Assembly: GCA_019217005.1 (NCBI GenBank)
Contig: JAHBNG010000046.1
Location: 36,842-100,841 of the forward strand
Source of the DNA: Chloroflexi bacterium TSY
GTDB taxonomy: Bacteria; Chloroflexota; Anaerolineae; Caldilineales; Caldilineaceae
DNA: 64,000 nt
Reading direction: 5' to 3'
Below, in pieces: positions 9,107 through 19,449 of the stretch. The notes under the pieces are model-generated. The model saw nothing but the letters and a program-made list of their open reading frames with translations. It made no database searches and had not been told where the DNA came from. The position numbers and the translations under genes are program-made. Positions within the stretch are counted from its first letter, which is position 1; each line of letters starts with the position of its first letter.

Positions 9107-10927
9107 AAGAGGATTCCTTGTGAAGAGCAAAATTCTATTTGGTTCGTTTCTCGCCATATTGCTGGCATTGAGCGGTCGTTTCACATTTTCAGCAGCTGCG
9201 CAAACGACATCTGGTAGTCAGTTGACGTTGCGACAGTCTGACGAAAAAGCCATCGTGGTGGAATTGAGAGTGGACGATTTTACGCTGACGCAGGTGAAAC
9301 ATGATGGGCAAATCTATCACAGAATCAGCATCCCCGGCATGGTGCAAAGTGAAAAACCGGGTGACCCCCAGGTTCCAACGTTGGGGACGCTGCTGGGAGT
9401 ACCGACCACTGATGGTGTTTCTATCGAACTGATGGATGCCAGCTATGAAGTTTTAGAAGGCATCCGACTTCATCCCACACCGGCCATGCAGCCGGCAGAA
9501 GACACGTTAGATTCCCTGCTTGCTGGAGACGTCCAGCAGGTTTTCACTCTAAATCGCGTACGCTACGAGACCGATGCCTTCTACCCTGATACAACCGTCG
9601 AAACCAGCACAAACGGTCTTCTGCGTGATCAGCCTGTGATCCAGGTGCAGTTCTTTCCCGTACAAACGAATCCTGTCACGGGCGAGATGCGTCTCTATCG
9701 TCGCCTCCTTGCTCGCATCACCTGGGATATACCGGTGAGTACAGCTGGCATTCAGGTAGGAACTACCAGCCCAGCCTATGAAGACATGTTGCGTAAGGCA
9801 TTGCTAAATTACAGCGCGTTGCACCGACCCATATTGGCAGAGAGAGGATCATCTGATACCTCGAGGCAGAGAAAGCTTATCACAGCCAATGGCGCGCCCG
9901 CTGCATTGAAGATCGGCGTAACGGAAGATGGTCTGTACGAGCTAACATACGACGATCTTACCACTGCGGGCCTAGACTTGAGTGAGGTTGCTCCGCGTAC
10001 CATCCAGATCAGCAACCGTGGCAATGAAATACCTATCATCGTGCGAGGCGAAGAAGATGGTGCGTTCGATACAGCCGATTCTATCCTCTTTTATGGTATC
10101 GCCATCACCAACACATATACGACCAAAAACGTTTACTGGTTGACCGTGGGTAGGGAAAGTGGTCAACGTATGAACATGCGTGATGGGACGCTTTCCGGCA
10201 ATTCACCTGTCCCAACTCACTTTCCAGTCACGCTTCACGCCGAGGAAGATACCTATTACTGGGTCACAATGCCCAACGGCCAAGGTCAAGATTACTGGTT
10301 CTGGGAAGATAAGCTTACGGCACCGGACGCACGGGACTATACCCTGACGTTGCAGAACCTTTCAACCACGGCAATGACGGCCACGATGCGTGTCAGGCTA
10401 AAAGGACACACGGACACAGATGTCGACCCAGATCATCACACGAAGATCCTCCTAAACGGGGTTGCAGTAGATGAGCAGATGTGGGATGGCATAAGTTCTT
10501 ACGATCACGATGTGAACGTGCCTCATGCCACTCTACAGGAGGGAACGAATACAGTACGCGTTGAGGGTGTGGGGGACACCGGCGCCGCCGCAGATCAGTT
10601 CTACCTCAACTGGATCGAGATTGAGTACTGGGATACCTATGTTGCGGAGAATGAACAACTGCTTTTTGGGGCACCGGCAGCAGGCACACATCAATTTGAG
10701 GTCACTGGATTTAGCACCGACACTGTGCTGGTATTCGACGTGACGGAACCAGCCAATGCGGTCTTCATCACAAACACGATTGTTGTGGCCGATGGAGATG
10801 GGTACAAAGTGCAGTTTGAGGAGTCGGGCCAGGTCGAGACGCGTTACTTAGCCCTCGCTCCAGCACGATACAAATCACCTGTTAGCCTTGAGCTAGATCA
10901 ACCCTCTACCTGGAAAGCTCCTAGTAA

Positions 10928-11929
10928 ACCTGAATTCGGGGTTCGAATTAGACAAGGGCAGGGAGAGCAAGGTCATCAGCGCGTAAATTGAGAGAAGGCT
11001 TTTGTGGCTGCCAAGAGTAAGAAATGAGGCCACAAAGAACATTGACGAGAAAGTTGTGAGGGCTGCGATGGCGAGTGTGAGAGATTTGAGAGATATTCTT
11101 GAGCTGGTCATTGATGGTCTCGATGATAGAGCGTTTGCGAGAGAAAATGCGATCCAGTAAAGTGAGAAGAGCCGGTTTCATGTTTTTCTTGATGGGTGTG
11201 ACGAGTCGAAGATTGTGGTGTTCAAGTAAGTCTGTGGTGAGCCATTCGGCAATGTAGCCCTTATCGCCGAAGAGTTTGCCCCAGAGGTCTTGAGCCATGT
11301 GGGGAACAGGTTTGCGGTCATCGACGTTGGCAGGCGTGATGTGAAAGGAGAGAATCTCCCCACAGTCGTTGACAATCAGATGCAGCTTGAAGCCATAGAA
11401 CCAGCCCATGGATGTCTTGCCTCGTTTGGCGAGTTTTGCAAAGACTTTGTGACGAGGAATGCGCAGATTGTGACAGACTGGCAGAGGCGTTGCATCCACG
11501 AAATTGATCCCTGTTGACTGACCCAACCGACTCCGCATGTAACTACAGAGTGGCACCAGTGTCCCTGGTGTGTACTCGACGAATCGACTGTAACTCACCA
11601 GGTTGGGAAATTCGCTCTTCAACTCTTTTTGTACATGCTTTGTGTAATATTTCTTGAAGCATCTGTAGTCTGATTGATGGAAGTAGATTAGGATCGTCAT
11701 GATTTCACTCAAATACATCTGCCGTTTGGGTCCACTCGGTTTCTCTCCATTCTGCAGCAGATACAACGCCCACGCTGGCTCAAATAGCAGGCAGAAATCA
11801 TCGACATCTGTAAATAGTTCGAGTATACTCATTTCTAGCACCTTTCTTTGCTGGTTGATGGGTTTTGCTATCTTCATTTTACCAGCAAAGAAAGGTGCTT
11901 TTTCCTTTTTTCTAACCCCGAATTCAGGT
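10928..11929 (-). mobile_element. IS982-type insertion sequence
   Basis: 1002 bp with terminal inverted repeats ACCTGAATTCGGGGTT and its complement, flanked by a perfect 6-bp target duplication TAGTAA (10922-10927 and 11930-11935). The transposase gene is intact, so this copy may be active. It interrupts the C25 peptidase gene. Confidence 0.95.
10948..11832 (-). CDS. IS982-family transposase
   Basis: 294 residues from the ATG at 11832 (AAAGG upstream; an in-frame ATG at 11877 is less well placed). It shows the family's DDE segments: NFVDATPLPVCHNLR (first Asp), LWGKLFGDKGYIAEW (second Asp) and KRSIIETINDQLKNI (Glu), with the GWFYGFKLHLIVND block between. Length is normal for IS982. It lies antisense to the gene it disrupts. 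Confidence 0.93.
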   Translation of the reverse strand: MSILELFTDVDDFCLLFEPAWALYLLQNGEKPSGPKRQMYLSEIMTILIYFHQSDYRCFKKYYTKHVQKELKSEFPNLVSYSRFVEYTPGTLVPLCSYMRSRLGQSTGINFVDATPLPVCHNLRIPRHKVFAKLAKRGKTSMGWFYGFKLHLIVNDCGEILSFHITPANVDDRKPVPHMAQDLWGKLFGDKGYIAEWLTTDLLEHHNLRLVTPIKKNMKPALLTLLDRIFSRKRSIIETINDQLKNISQISHTRHRSPHNFLVNVLCGLISYSWQPQKPSLNLRADDLALPALV

Positions 11930-13668
11930 TAGTAATGGTGCTGACTATATCATTATCACTCATCAGGATTTTTATGCGAGCGCGCTCACGTTGGCTGACC
12001 ACCGCAGTGCGTCCGGCCTGCGCGCAGCCACGGTGAAGGTTGAGGATCTCTATGATGAGTTCAATCACGGTGTCTTTGCGCCCCAGGCCATCCGCGACTT
12101 TCTCGCATATGCATATCACAACTGGGTCGCCCCTACCCCCACCTACGTGTTGCTGCTGGGCGGCACTAGCTACGACTACCGGGGTCTGCTCAATCTAAGG
12201 AAGGACAACTACGTCCCCACCCAGGTCATTGAAACAGATTTGCTAGGGCAAACTCCCTCAGACAACTGGTTTGTCACTGTGAGCGGCGATGATATTTTGC
12301 CCGACATGTTGATCGGACGGTTGACAGCGCAAAATATCGGGCAGGCAGAGGACATAGTCGCAAAAATTATCTTTTATGAACAAAGCCCGCCAGATCCCAC
12401 GTGGAATAGTAACGTTCTCTTGGTTGCAGACGACGATGAATTATCGTTTAGAAGTATTTCAGAACAGCTCATTGAGCAGTTACCCTTTTACTACAAACCG
12501 AACAGAGTCTACGTTGGCGACTACCCACCTGGTGATCCCACAACGGACATTATCAATGCCATTAACAATGGTGCCGTCATGGTAAACTACACTGGACACG
12601 GGAACGTGGATAATTGGGCAATTTGGAATGGTGGTCGCACCTTTGATCGTAAGAACGTCACTACACTAGACAACATCGGCAAGTTGCCGGTAGTAACCGT
12701 CGCCAACTGTCTCAATGGATACTTTGCTGGCAAAAGCAGGTCCACCGCTGAGGAGTTTTTACGCCTCAAAGATAAGGGTGCAGTGGCGGTTTGGGCACCG
12801 ACCAGCCTGGGTTACCCTGCCGGTCATCGCTTACTGATCAATGCATTCTATGCGGATATCTTCCAGAACGATCAATATACGCTGGGACAATCTACTACCT
12901 TCGCCAAACTCTCAGTGTATGCTCAAAGCAGCTTCTGGGGTGATCTGGTGGAAACGTTTGTGCTTTTTGGTGATCCGGCCACGAAGATAGGCATCCCAAC
13001 CAACTATCCCTATGTGAAAAGTACCAGACCATCTGACGGCGCAAGTGATGTGCCTTACGACCAAGAGATAGAGATCATGTTTAGCAAGCCGATGAATCCC
13101 GACACTGTTCTACTTGACGTGTCTGGTGGGCTTGAAATCACGGCTTCCTGGAACATTGACAACACGATCGTTCGCTATGAACATTCCGGTCTTGATGCGG
13201 GTGCTACAATGCTCCTCACAGTCGAAGGGTATGACCGAATTGATACCCCCCTTGGTACGGGTCTTGTGCCATCCCCTTGGTCTTTCACAGTAACGGGAGA
13301 TCGTACTGCCCCCAGGGCAACGATTCGCGTTGACGATGGTACAGCAACAGACGTCAAGCTCGATTCGTCGATCATCATTTCGTTCACAGAGCCTATGCGT
13401 ACCAATTCCGTTGCCTATACCATTGTGCCGGACATTGCAGGCGAACTATCGTGGGATGATGAGGGGCGCAAAGCAACCTTTAGCCATACATCGCCTTATC
13501 TAGCGGCTCAAGACTACACCGTGACTGTCTCAGCCGGTCAAGATATAGCGGGGAATGCCTTAGCTACGCCACTCGAACTCACATTTGTAACAAAAGAACA
13601 GACAAAGTCGGTCTATCTACCTGTTATGCTCAAATAGGATGAATCGGAACAGATTGATAGGAGCCTAT

Positions 13669-14226
13669 ATGGCGAGCCAGAATGAAATTTCCACTGTCCT
13701 TCTTGAAAGTGCGCTCAGCGTCTGGAGCCAAACGGGGAGTCAGCACTATATACCGATTCGGGGTGGAAGTATGTTGCCTATTATCCAGGAAGGTGATCGG
13801 GTACAGATAACCCATGATTGTACAAACATAAAGCGAGGCGACATCATAGTCTTTCAACAAAAAGGCAAGCTAGTCATCCATCGCGTAGTATCCATCATCA
13901 GTGGCACGACCGAATCTACATTTGTGACGAAAGGGGATAATGTTGCCCGATTTGACCCGCCAGTGAATGGAAATGTGATCCTTGGGCGGGTATTGGCTCT
14001 GCAACGTGGGGAACAGCACATTGCGCTCGAGACATGTGCGTGGCGCAGAGTGGGTTGGTTGATCGCTCTCATCACTCTCATGACGGCGGCGCCTAGTGCC
14101 TTGTACCAGAGGCTTAGCCAGGCATTTCTGAAATCGAGTCATGGATCAGTCAGTGTTCTTCGAGGAAGTCAACGATGTCTCAGGCTTTTCCTCCTCATTG
14201 TACAAAATCTGCTAAATCCGAAATGA
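13669..14226 (+). CDS. S26 signal peptidase-like membrane protein
   Basis: 185 residues from the ATG at 13669, chosen because AGGAG lies five bases before it (an ATG at 13639 is also in frame). RGGSMLPIIQEGDRV holds the nucleophile Ser34. The partner is His71 in VIHRVVS rather than Lys, as in archaeal/ER-type and SipW-like signal peptidases. FVTKGDNVARFDPP is the usual following block. A hydrophobic segment near the C-terminus (VGWLIALITLMTAAPSALY) anchors it. S26/S24-like proteins of this type are common next to HprK-like and PF14907 genes in RiPP loci. It starts 31 bases after the C25 gene and overlaps the next gene. Confidence 0.82.
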   Translation: MASQNEISTVLLESALSVWSQTGSQHYIPIRGGSMLPIIQEGDRVQITHDCTNIKRGDIIVFQQKGKLVIHRVVSIISGTTESTFVTKGDNVARFDPPVNGNVILGRVLALQRGEQHIALETCAWRRVGWLIALITLMTAAPSALYQRLSQAFLKSSHGSVSVLRGSQRCLRLFLLIVQNLLNPK

Positions 14227-15284
14227 TGAAGTTAGAGGATGAGATCCTGCTTCTTTGCACACGGCAAACATTTTCAGAGATCCATTTGAAGGAGCTTTTG
14301 TCGTATAGTTATGCAGAAATGCTCGATTGGGAGTATCTATTTTCGGCTGCCCAGGAGCATGCCGTTGCGCCTCTAGTCTCTATCAATCTAGAACGAGCTG
14401 CTTCATCAGGATTACCCATTCCTCATAATGTGCACCACAAGTTCAAGCTGGCTCGTTATCGTAGTGTCAAGTTAGCTGAGAAGCGTTCAGATAGATTCAA
14501 GCAGGTCGTATCATTCTTACAAACCAAATCAATTGAAGCGATGCCAATCAAGGGGGCTGCTCTTGACCTTCTCGTCTATGAGCAGCCCTGGTTCACGGTC
14601 TCCAACGATATTGACATGGTTTTGAGACCAACAGAGGTCACACTGGATGACCAAGATATGACTGAAATCAAGCACTTTTTTCACGGTCTCAATATAGAAT
14701 ACGAATTTTTCCAACATCATGACGTCGTCATGAATGGTGTTCTGCCGATTGATTTTCAGCGCATTTGGGCCGATGCAGACCATATCGAGTTTCGGGGACA
14801 GAATATGCTTGTGATGTCGCCCGAAGACATGCTCATTTCGCTCTGTATCAATAGCTGTCGCAAGCGTTTTTTCCGGCTGAAAGCGCTATGCGATATTGCC
14901 GAAACGGTTCATAAGTATCAGGATATGGACTGGGGCGGATTTGTTCAAAAGGCGAAAGCATATGATTGTCAACACATTGTTTACACTGCGTTATTCGTAA
15001 CAAATGAGACACTCAAGTGTAAAATCCCTGAAGACATGTTACACGATCTTCAAGTTAGTTCGGGCAGAATCAGACTCTTACAGTTTTTGAGCCGGAGAAT
15101 GTCCTTGGCTGCTTTCACCTCTCTGTACAATGGTCAAAGCCTGTTTGGGCGAAAAGTAGATTGGTCGCTTGCTTTGCCATATGTAACCTTACGCTGGTAT
15201 CAGATATGGAGAAAGATCATGTTTGCTCTGTTCTATACAGAAGATGGTATGCGTCGAATCAGAATACCAGTTCACGGGGTGTAG
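14175..15284 (+). CDS. Nucleotidyltransferase-family protein (PF14907-like)
   Basis: 369 residues. The ATG at 14175 is preceded by AGGAAG and overlaps the S26 gene by 52 bases; an alternative start ATGATG at 14223 overlaps its stop but has no ribosome-binding site. The blocks ILLLCTRQTF, IEAMPIKGAALDLLVYEQPW and NDIDMVLRP give the G-(x)-D-x-D pattern of the uncharacterised nucleotidyltransferase family often encoded in lasso-peptide and other RiPP clusters. It could transfer a nucleotide to the peptide or to a phosphate placed there by the HprK-like kinase; neither has been shown here. It is the last gene of the operon. Confidence 0.78.
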   Translation: MSQAFPPHCTKSAKSEMMKLEDEILLLCTRQTFSEIHLKELLSYSYAEMLDWEYLFSAAQEHAVAPLVSINLERAASSGLPIPHNVHHKFKLARYRSVKLAEKRSDRFKQVVSFLQTKSIEAMPIKGAALDLLVYEQPWFTVSNDIDMVLRPTEVTLDDQDMTEIKHFFHGLNIEYEFFQHHDVVMNGVLPIDFQRIWADADHIEFRGQNMLVMSPEDMLISLCINSCRKRFFRLKALCDIAETVHKYQDMDWGGFVQKAKAYDCQHIVYTALFVTNETLKCKIPEDMLHDLQVSSGRIRLLQFLSRRMSLAAFTSLYNGQSLFGRKVDWSLALPYVTLRWYQIWRKIMFALFYTEDGMRRIRIPVHGV

Positions 15285-15577
15285 GTTCCTCCCTTAGTAT
15301 TTTTTCCCAACGAAATGTTACCGACCAACTGGAGATCAAATTTGGTATAAGCCTAGCAAGGCCTTGTCTGAGACCAACGAGTCATCACGGTTGCAAGGTT
15401 GCAGAGTCGTGAATATGTGTGAATCACCCTGCGACTTTGCAATCCCACAGAACCTGACTTAAATATAACGACTTTCGTTCTTCAAGCCTTCTAGTATAGC
15501 TACCTATATTCCGCTACGGCCTAAAAGGGGTTTGCGGATAGAGAAAAAAGACGTAAGATCTCGAAAAAGGAAAATCT
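15285..15577. other. Intergenic, with an imperfect palindrome
   Basis: No gene seen. An imperfect inverted repeat at about 15397-15455 pairs GGTTGCAAGGTTGCAG with CTGCGACTTTGCAATCC; a related GGTTGCAGAGTTGCAG-type element occurs at about 29168-29310. It may end transcription of the upstream operon or be a dispersed palindromic repeat. Confidence 0.5.
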
Positions 15578-15638
15578 TGTAGTGCGGGCGAATTTCTGGA
15601 CACAAAAAAGATGAAGTAAAGTGAAAAGAAAGGAGCCT

Positions 15639-15968
15639 ATGATGAGCAAACGAAAAGAGTACAAAGCAGGATTCAAACTGGAGGTAGTATTAGAGGGTCT
15701 ACGAGGAGAAAAACCGATCGCGCAGTTGTGTCGGGAAAAACGGATAACGGACTCTTTGTACTACAAATGGCGAGATCAATTTCTAGCCAAAGCGCCGGAG
15801 ATATTCAGTGAAGCAGGAACGACGGTTGACGAAGAAATGGCGGCCCAAATCGTGGATTTGGAACGGATGGTGGGGCGGTTGGCATTGGAGAACGAAATCC
15901 TAAAAAAAGCCAAGAGCTTGCAGGACCCAGAGGGTACCCGTCGGCAAGTGATAAACGGACGGTTATAG
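15639..15968 (+). CDS. IS3-family OrfA (HTH)
   Basis: 109 residues from the ATG at 15639 (AAGGAG upstream). Helix-turn-helix with IAQLCREKRITDSLYYKWRD, followed by a leucine-zipper-like LERMVGRLALENEILKKA. Its 3' end contains the A7 slippery site (CTAAAAAAAG, about 15900-15908) used by IS3 elements to shift -1 into OrfB. The -1 frame is open from there into orfB. Confidence 0.88.
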   Translation: MMSKRKEYKAGFKLEVVLEGLRGEKPIAQLCREKRITDSLYYKWRDQFLAKAPEIFSEAGTTVDEEMAAQIVDLERMVGRLALENEILKKAKSLQDPEGTRRQVINGRL

Positions 15969-16296
15969 AGCAACTTGCGGAGAACTATCCAGTGAAGACC
16001 CTATGTGACTTGCTCGAGTGCCCTCGTAGTACCTACTACTACGAGCCAAGAGATAAGGACGAGGCAGAGCTGATTGCGGCCATGGAAGAGATCATGATGC
16101 GCTGGCCTCGTTATGGCTATCGCCGGATTCTGGCGCAACTGAAGCGAGAAGAGAAGATTGCCGGAGAACGCGTTGTGCGGCGTCTCCTCAAGCTTCTGGG
16201 AGGGAGTTGTCAGGTGGGTCGAGTGCGCATCCGCACGACCAATAGTGACCACGAGCATCGACGCTATCCAAACCGGATCAAGAGGATCTGTCAAAT
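15908..16296 (+). pseudogene. IS3-family OrfB, truncated
   Basis: Entered by -1 frameshifting at the A7 run, with no stop between it and CDLLECPRSTYYY. The N-terminal HTH_21-type part with WPRYGYRRILAQL is present. Homology ends after HEHRRYPNRIKRI, before the DDE catalytic core, where the IS256 fragment begins. Confidence 0.82.
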
Positions 16297-16730
16297 ATTG
16301 TGTGTAAACGAAAGGAAAATAAAAGCGTTCCCTAAAAAGAAATGGACGAAACGAGCGAAAGTAGCAACGGCGAGTCGGGATCGCACGAGACGGCCGTCGC
16401 AGCTGCTGGGCTGTACTAGAGAGGGAAGCGGTCCTCAAAGCGAATGGCAAGCTGGTTGCGGATCGGGGCCCAGTTGGGAAGGGGCATGGTCCACTTTTTG
16501 GCGATGTTGCGATGGGCCAAAAAGAGAAGCTTGCGTACAGATTTGGGAGTCGGAAAAACGGACTTATTCTTGGTGACTTCGCGTAGTTGGCGATTGTAAC
16601 TTTCGATGGGATTGGTGGTGTAAATGAGCCGTAGAATCTGAGCTGGATAGTCGAAAAAAGTGGAGAGTTCAGACCAGTTTTCCCCCCAGGAACGAACAGC
16701 GGCTGGATAGAGACAGTAAAATAAAGTGTG
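16297..16730 (-). pseudogene. IS256-family transposase, C-terminal fragment
   Basis: Minus-strand coding from about 16715 to 16416 reads YPAAVRSWGENWSELSTFF, LIYTTNPIESYNRQLR and NIAKKWTMPLPNW, the C-terminal third of IS256 (Mutator-type) transposases. The stretch 16297-16415 is probably the IS end (TTGTGTGTAAACG). The upstream two thirds of the gene are missing; group II intron sequence follows. Confidence 0.85.
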
Positions 16731-18949
16731 GTGCGATTCGTTCGCTCGAAACCGGGTTTGATATCCGGGGGCAGAGCGGCAGAGCAACAGTAAGCTCTGA
16801 CAACTGTGTGTTCATGTAGGTGCAGCAGCGGTATGCTAACTCCTACCTTCCTGGTGGACGGAAGAAAGCAACTTCCCTCTGCGTGCGACTGGTCCTCAAT
16901 CGTGGAAAGCGGGAAGTAGAGACGATAAGCATCGAACCAGCCGATGTGACCTCGTTGTGCAGGTGACTATGGATAACGCAAGTGAAGATGTGCTGAGGCG
17001 TCGTAAATTCTGCCCTGCCCAGGCTGGTTAACGAGCAGGCCCAAAACGGGATTGGTTCTAGGCCATGCAGGCCACACGCTGTAAGGTGTCCATCCAAAGC
17101 GAACCCGGCGTAAAGCATCATCCTACGGTCACGGAAAATGAACAGACGGAACGAAATAACTCGTTTGCGGCGCTCACATATGAGCAGGGAACCAACCGTA
17201 TGCCGGAGACGGGAAAGATTGCCCAAGAAGCCAAAGCCCAAGGTAACGCTTGGGATACGCTGACGTGGGCATGGATGGCAGGAATGTAAAGGAACCGGAG
17301 GAGATCAGGTCTTATGACAGACGCTGTAGCCCAACAACGGACTGAAGGCTGGAACGAGTTGCCATGGAAAGAATTCGAGCGTACTCAGCAAGATGTCTAG
17401 CAGTCCGTCGCGTGACGCAAGATAACCGCGGCAAGCTCACAGCAGGTGTGGATGGCATTGCGAATTTGTCACCACCCCAGCGTATGCGCTATGTCGAATT
17501 GCTGCGCCACCGACCCTACCAAATCTTGCCCATTCGCCGGGTCTACATCGACAAGAAAAATGGGCAAGAGAAGAGGCCGCTTGGGATTCCCGCGATGTTT
17601 GACCGGGCAATGCAAGCATTAGTCAAACAAGCGCAGGAACCCGAATGGGAAGCCAAATTCGAAGCCAATTCCTATGGATTCCGTCCGGGACGGAGTTGCC
17701 AGGATGCGAAGGAAGCTATCTTCCAAGCCATCTGTCGACAACCCAAATATGTACTCGACGCCGATATCGAAAAATGCTTGGATAAAATCAGCCATGAAAA
17801 GCTACTGGCGAAACTGTCAACGATACCGACCATCACTCACCTAATTCGTGGCTGGCTCAAAGCCGGTATTATTGAAAAAGGCGAAATCTTTCCATCCGAA
17901 GCAGGGACACCCCAAGGCTCGGTGATTTCACCATTACTCGCCAATGTAGCCCTTCATGGTCTAGAAATAGCCCTCGTTAACACACTCCCCAAATCACAGA
18001 AGCCCAAGATAGTCCGCTATGCCGATGACCTAGTGATTCTGCACCCCGATTTGGAGACGCTGCGGCAGCTTAGAGCGCAAGCTGCCGAATGGCTAGGCGA
18101 AACCGGGCTGAATCTCAAGGAATCGCAAACACGCATTACCCATACATTGCACAAGCATGAAGGCAATGTCGGATTCGACTTCCTCGGCTTCACGGTACGT
18201 CAGTTCAAGACCGGCAAATATCGTTCTCGACAAGGCTTCAAGACCATCATCAAGCCAAGCAAGGAAGCACAACAACGTCACCTGGCAACGATGGCTGAGG
18301 TCATCCGAGAGAATCGAGGAACGGCACAAGCGGCGCTCATCTTCACGCTCAACCGCAGGATTCGCAGATGGGCAAACTACTATCGAAGCTGCTGTGCCAA
18401 GCAGGTCTTCAACCGCATGGACCATCAACTCTTCTGGAAACTGCGCAAATGGGCCAAATGGCGTCATCCCCGCAAGGATGCGCAGTGGCACATCCAACGT
18501 TACTGGTCGCATCGGCGACAACGACTGGACTTCTGCGCTGGTGAAACAGTCCTGGGGAAGTATGCCTACACACCCATCCGACGTCATGTCAAAGTCAGGG
18601 GTGACAAATCACCCTTCGATGGCGACTGGCCCTACTGGGCAACCAGACTGGGACGAGACCCCACAAAACCAGAACGAATCACAACTTTGCTGAAGCGACA
18701 ACGAGGCAGATGTCACCACTGTGGTTTACACTTTCAGACAGATGATGTCATGGAGACTCACCACTTCGATGGTGAACGGCAGAATGATGCACGACAGAAT
18801 CTCGCCCTACTTCATGGTCACTGTCACGACGAAGTCCATCGGTGAATGGTGCTCATGACAAGAGCCTGTCATCTGAGGGGCCACGTGACGGTAACCTGTC
18901 ACGCACGGTTCTGGATTGGCGGCGGGGTGGGTGACTATCCCGCCGACCA
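16731..18949 (+). mobile_element. Group II intron (bacterial CL/B-like), approximate ends
   Basis: Starts near GTGCGATTCG, matching the GUGYG 5' consensus, and encodes a reverse transcriptase/maturase with an HNH domain. After the reading frame comes a GAGCC...GCACGGTTCTGG domain V-like stem (about 18860-18915) and a GC-rich hairpin ending in CCGACCAT. Exact ends are estimated. It lies between two IS256 fragments in opposite orientation, so its original exon is rearranged. Confidence 0.72.
17314..18845 (+). pseudogene. Group II intron reverse transcriptase-maturase-HNH, N-terminal deletion
   Basis: The natural start is the ATG at 17314 (AGGAG upstream): MTDAVAQQRTEGWNELPW. The frame stops after ERTQQDV. 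The main body (from 17364, 493 codons) begins in another frame at YSARCLAVRRVTQDNRGK, the part that normally follows about 30 residues later. This points to a deletion plus frame change near 17385-17400. The rest is complete: PLGIPAMFDRAMQ, SYGFRPGRS, the RT active site VRYADDLVI, a maturase domain X, and a C-terminal HNH with CHHCGLHF and ETHHFDGERQND. Translation could restart at the ATG at 17364, but RT domain 0 is damaged. Confidence 0.85.
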
Positions 18950-18969
18950 TACTTAAATGGAAAGCTATG

Positions 18970-19308
18970 AGAAATCGAGTAAAATAAGGAAAACTCGAAA
19001 AAAAGGAGCAAACCATGACACCAAAAAGTGAAGTAAAAAGAGAAGTCTATCTACCGAAGGTGGAAGAACGAGAAGAAGAACTGTCAAAAGCAGAAACAAT
19101 CAATGCTTTTTTTGGAAGGGAGGGGATATTCGCAAGACTGTTTGCGAGAACAATCGAGGAGATGTTGGAAGCGGAAATGAACGCGCATTTGGGGTATGAA
19201 AAGTACGAGGCGAAGGGGAAAAATAGCGGAAATAGCCGAAATGGAAAGCGGAGCAAGGAGTTGCAGACATCGGGTGGGAAACAAACGATCCATGTGCCGA
19301 GATCTCAA
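18970..19308 (+). pseudogene. IS256-family transposase, N-terminal fragment
   Basis: ATG at 19015 after AGGAG. It encodes AETINAFFGREGIFARLFA and EAEMNAHLGYEKYEAKGKN, the N-terminus of IS256 transposases. Homology ends near residue 98 (TIHVPR), after which unrelated sequence follows. Orientation is opposite to the fragment at 16297-16730. Confidence 0.82.
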
Positions 19309-19378
19309 GTCAATTTACCAAGCTCCCACTCTCTCTCAGGCTGCACTCAACCTGGCTCAGTTGAACCTGTCCGAATAG
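19309..19378 (+). pseudogene. Possible 3' remnant of a disrupted gene
   Basis: The frame ending LSQAALNLAQLNLSE and a stop at 19376-19378 sits directly before a strong terminator-like hairpin. It may be the last codons of a gene whose body was removed by the IS256/intron rearrangement. Too short to identify. Confidence 0.25.
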
Positions 19379-19399
19379 TAGTTGTGAGTCGGACAGGTT
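19364..19399 (+). terminator. Hairpin AACCTGTCCGA / TCGGACAGGTT
   Basis: Perfect 11-bp stem with a 14-base loop and TTTCTC following. It overlaps the stop of the possible remnant gene. Probably an intrinsic terminator, although the T run is short. Confidence 0.55.
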
Positions 19400-19449
19400 T
19401 CTCGAACAAGAATGCATCATCACTGAACTTTCCGGATAAGCGCTAAACC

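Larger units (their letters stand above)
9120..13637 (+). pseudogene. Gingipain-like (C25) secreted peptidase, split by an IS
   Basis: GTG at 9120 after AGAGGA. Removing the IS (10928-11929) and one TAGTAA duplication joins 9120-10927 to 11936-13637 in one frame of 1169 residues; the junction reads TWKAPS-NGADYIIITHQDFY, the normal start of a C25 catalytic domain. Order: signal peptide, C25-type propeptide region, beta-rich segment, and catalytic domain from about residue 600. His824 lies in NYTGHG and Cys861 in VANCLNG (restored numbering), the C25 dyad. Two Ig-like (SbsA/Big_5) repeats follow, then the C-terminal motif SVYLPVMLK. C25 enzymes are secreted cysteine peptidases. It sits in an operon with the HprK-like and S26 genes and might mature the peptide or surface proteins outside the cell. 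The current gene yields only the propeptide half. Confidence 0.88.
15578..16296 (+). mobile_element. IS3-family element, left part only
   Basis: Begins near TGTAGTGCGGGCGAATTTCT (15578), a typical IS3-type terminus, and carries orfA plus the first third of orfB. It stops abruptly where IS256-type sequence begins (about 16297). The right end is absent, so the element is immobile by itself. Confidence 0.8.

Noticed and set aside
4875..15284. Calling the locus a lasso-peptide cluster
   Set aside because: PqqD-like, HprK-like and PF14907-like genes fit, but no lasso cyclase or transglutaminase-like leader protease is present in the window, and the peptide lacks a clear lasso core.
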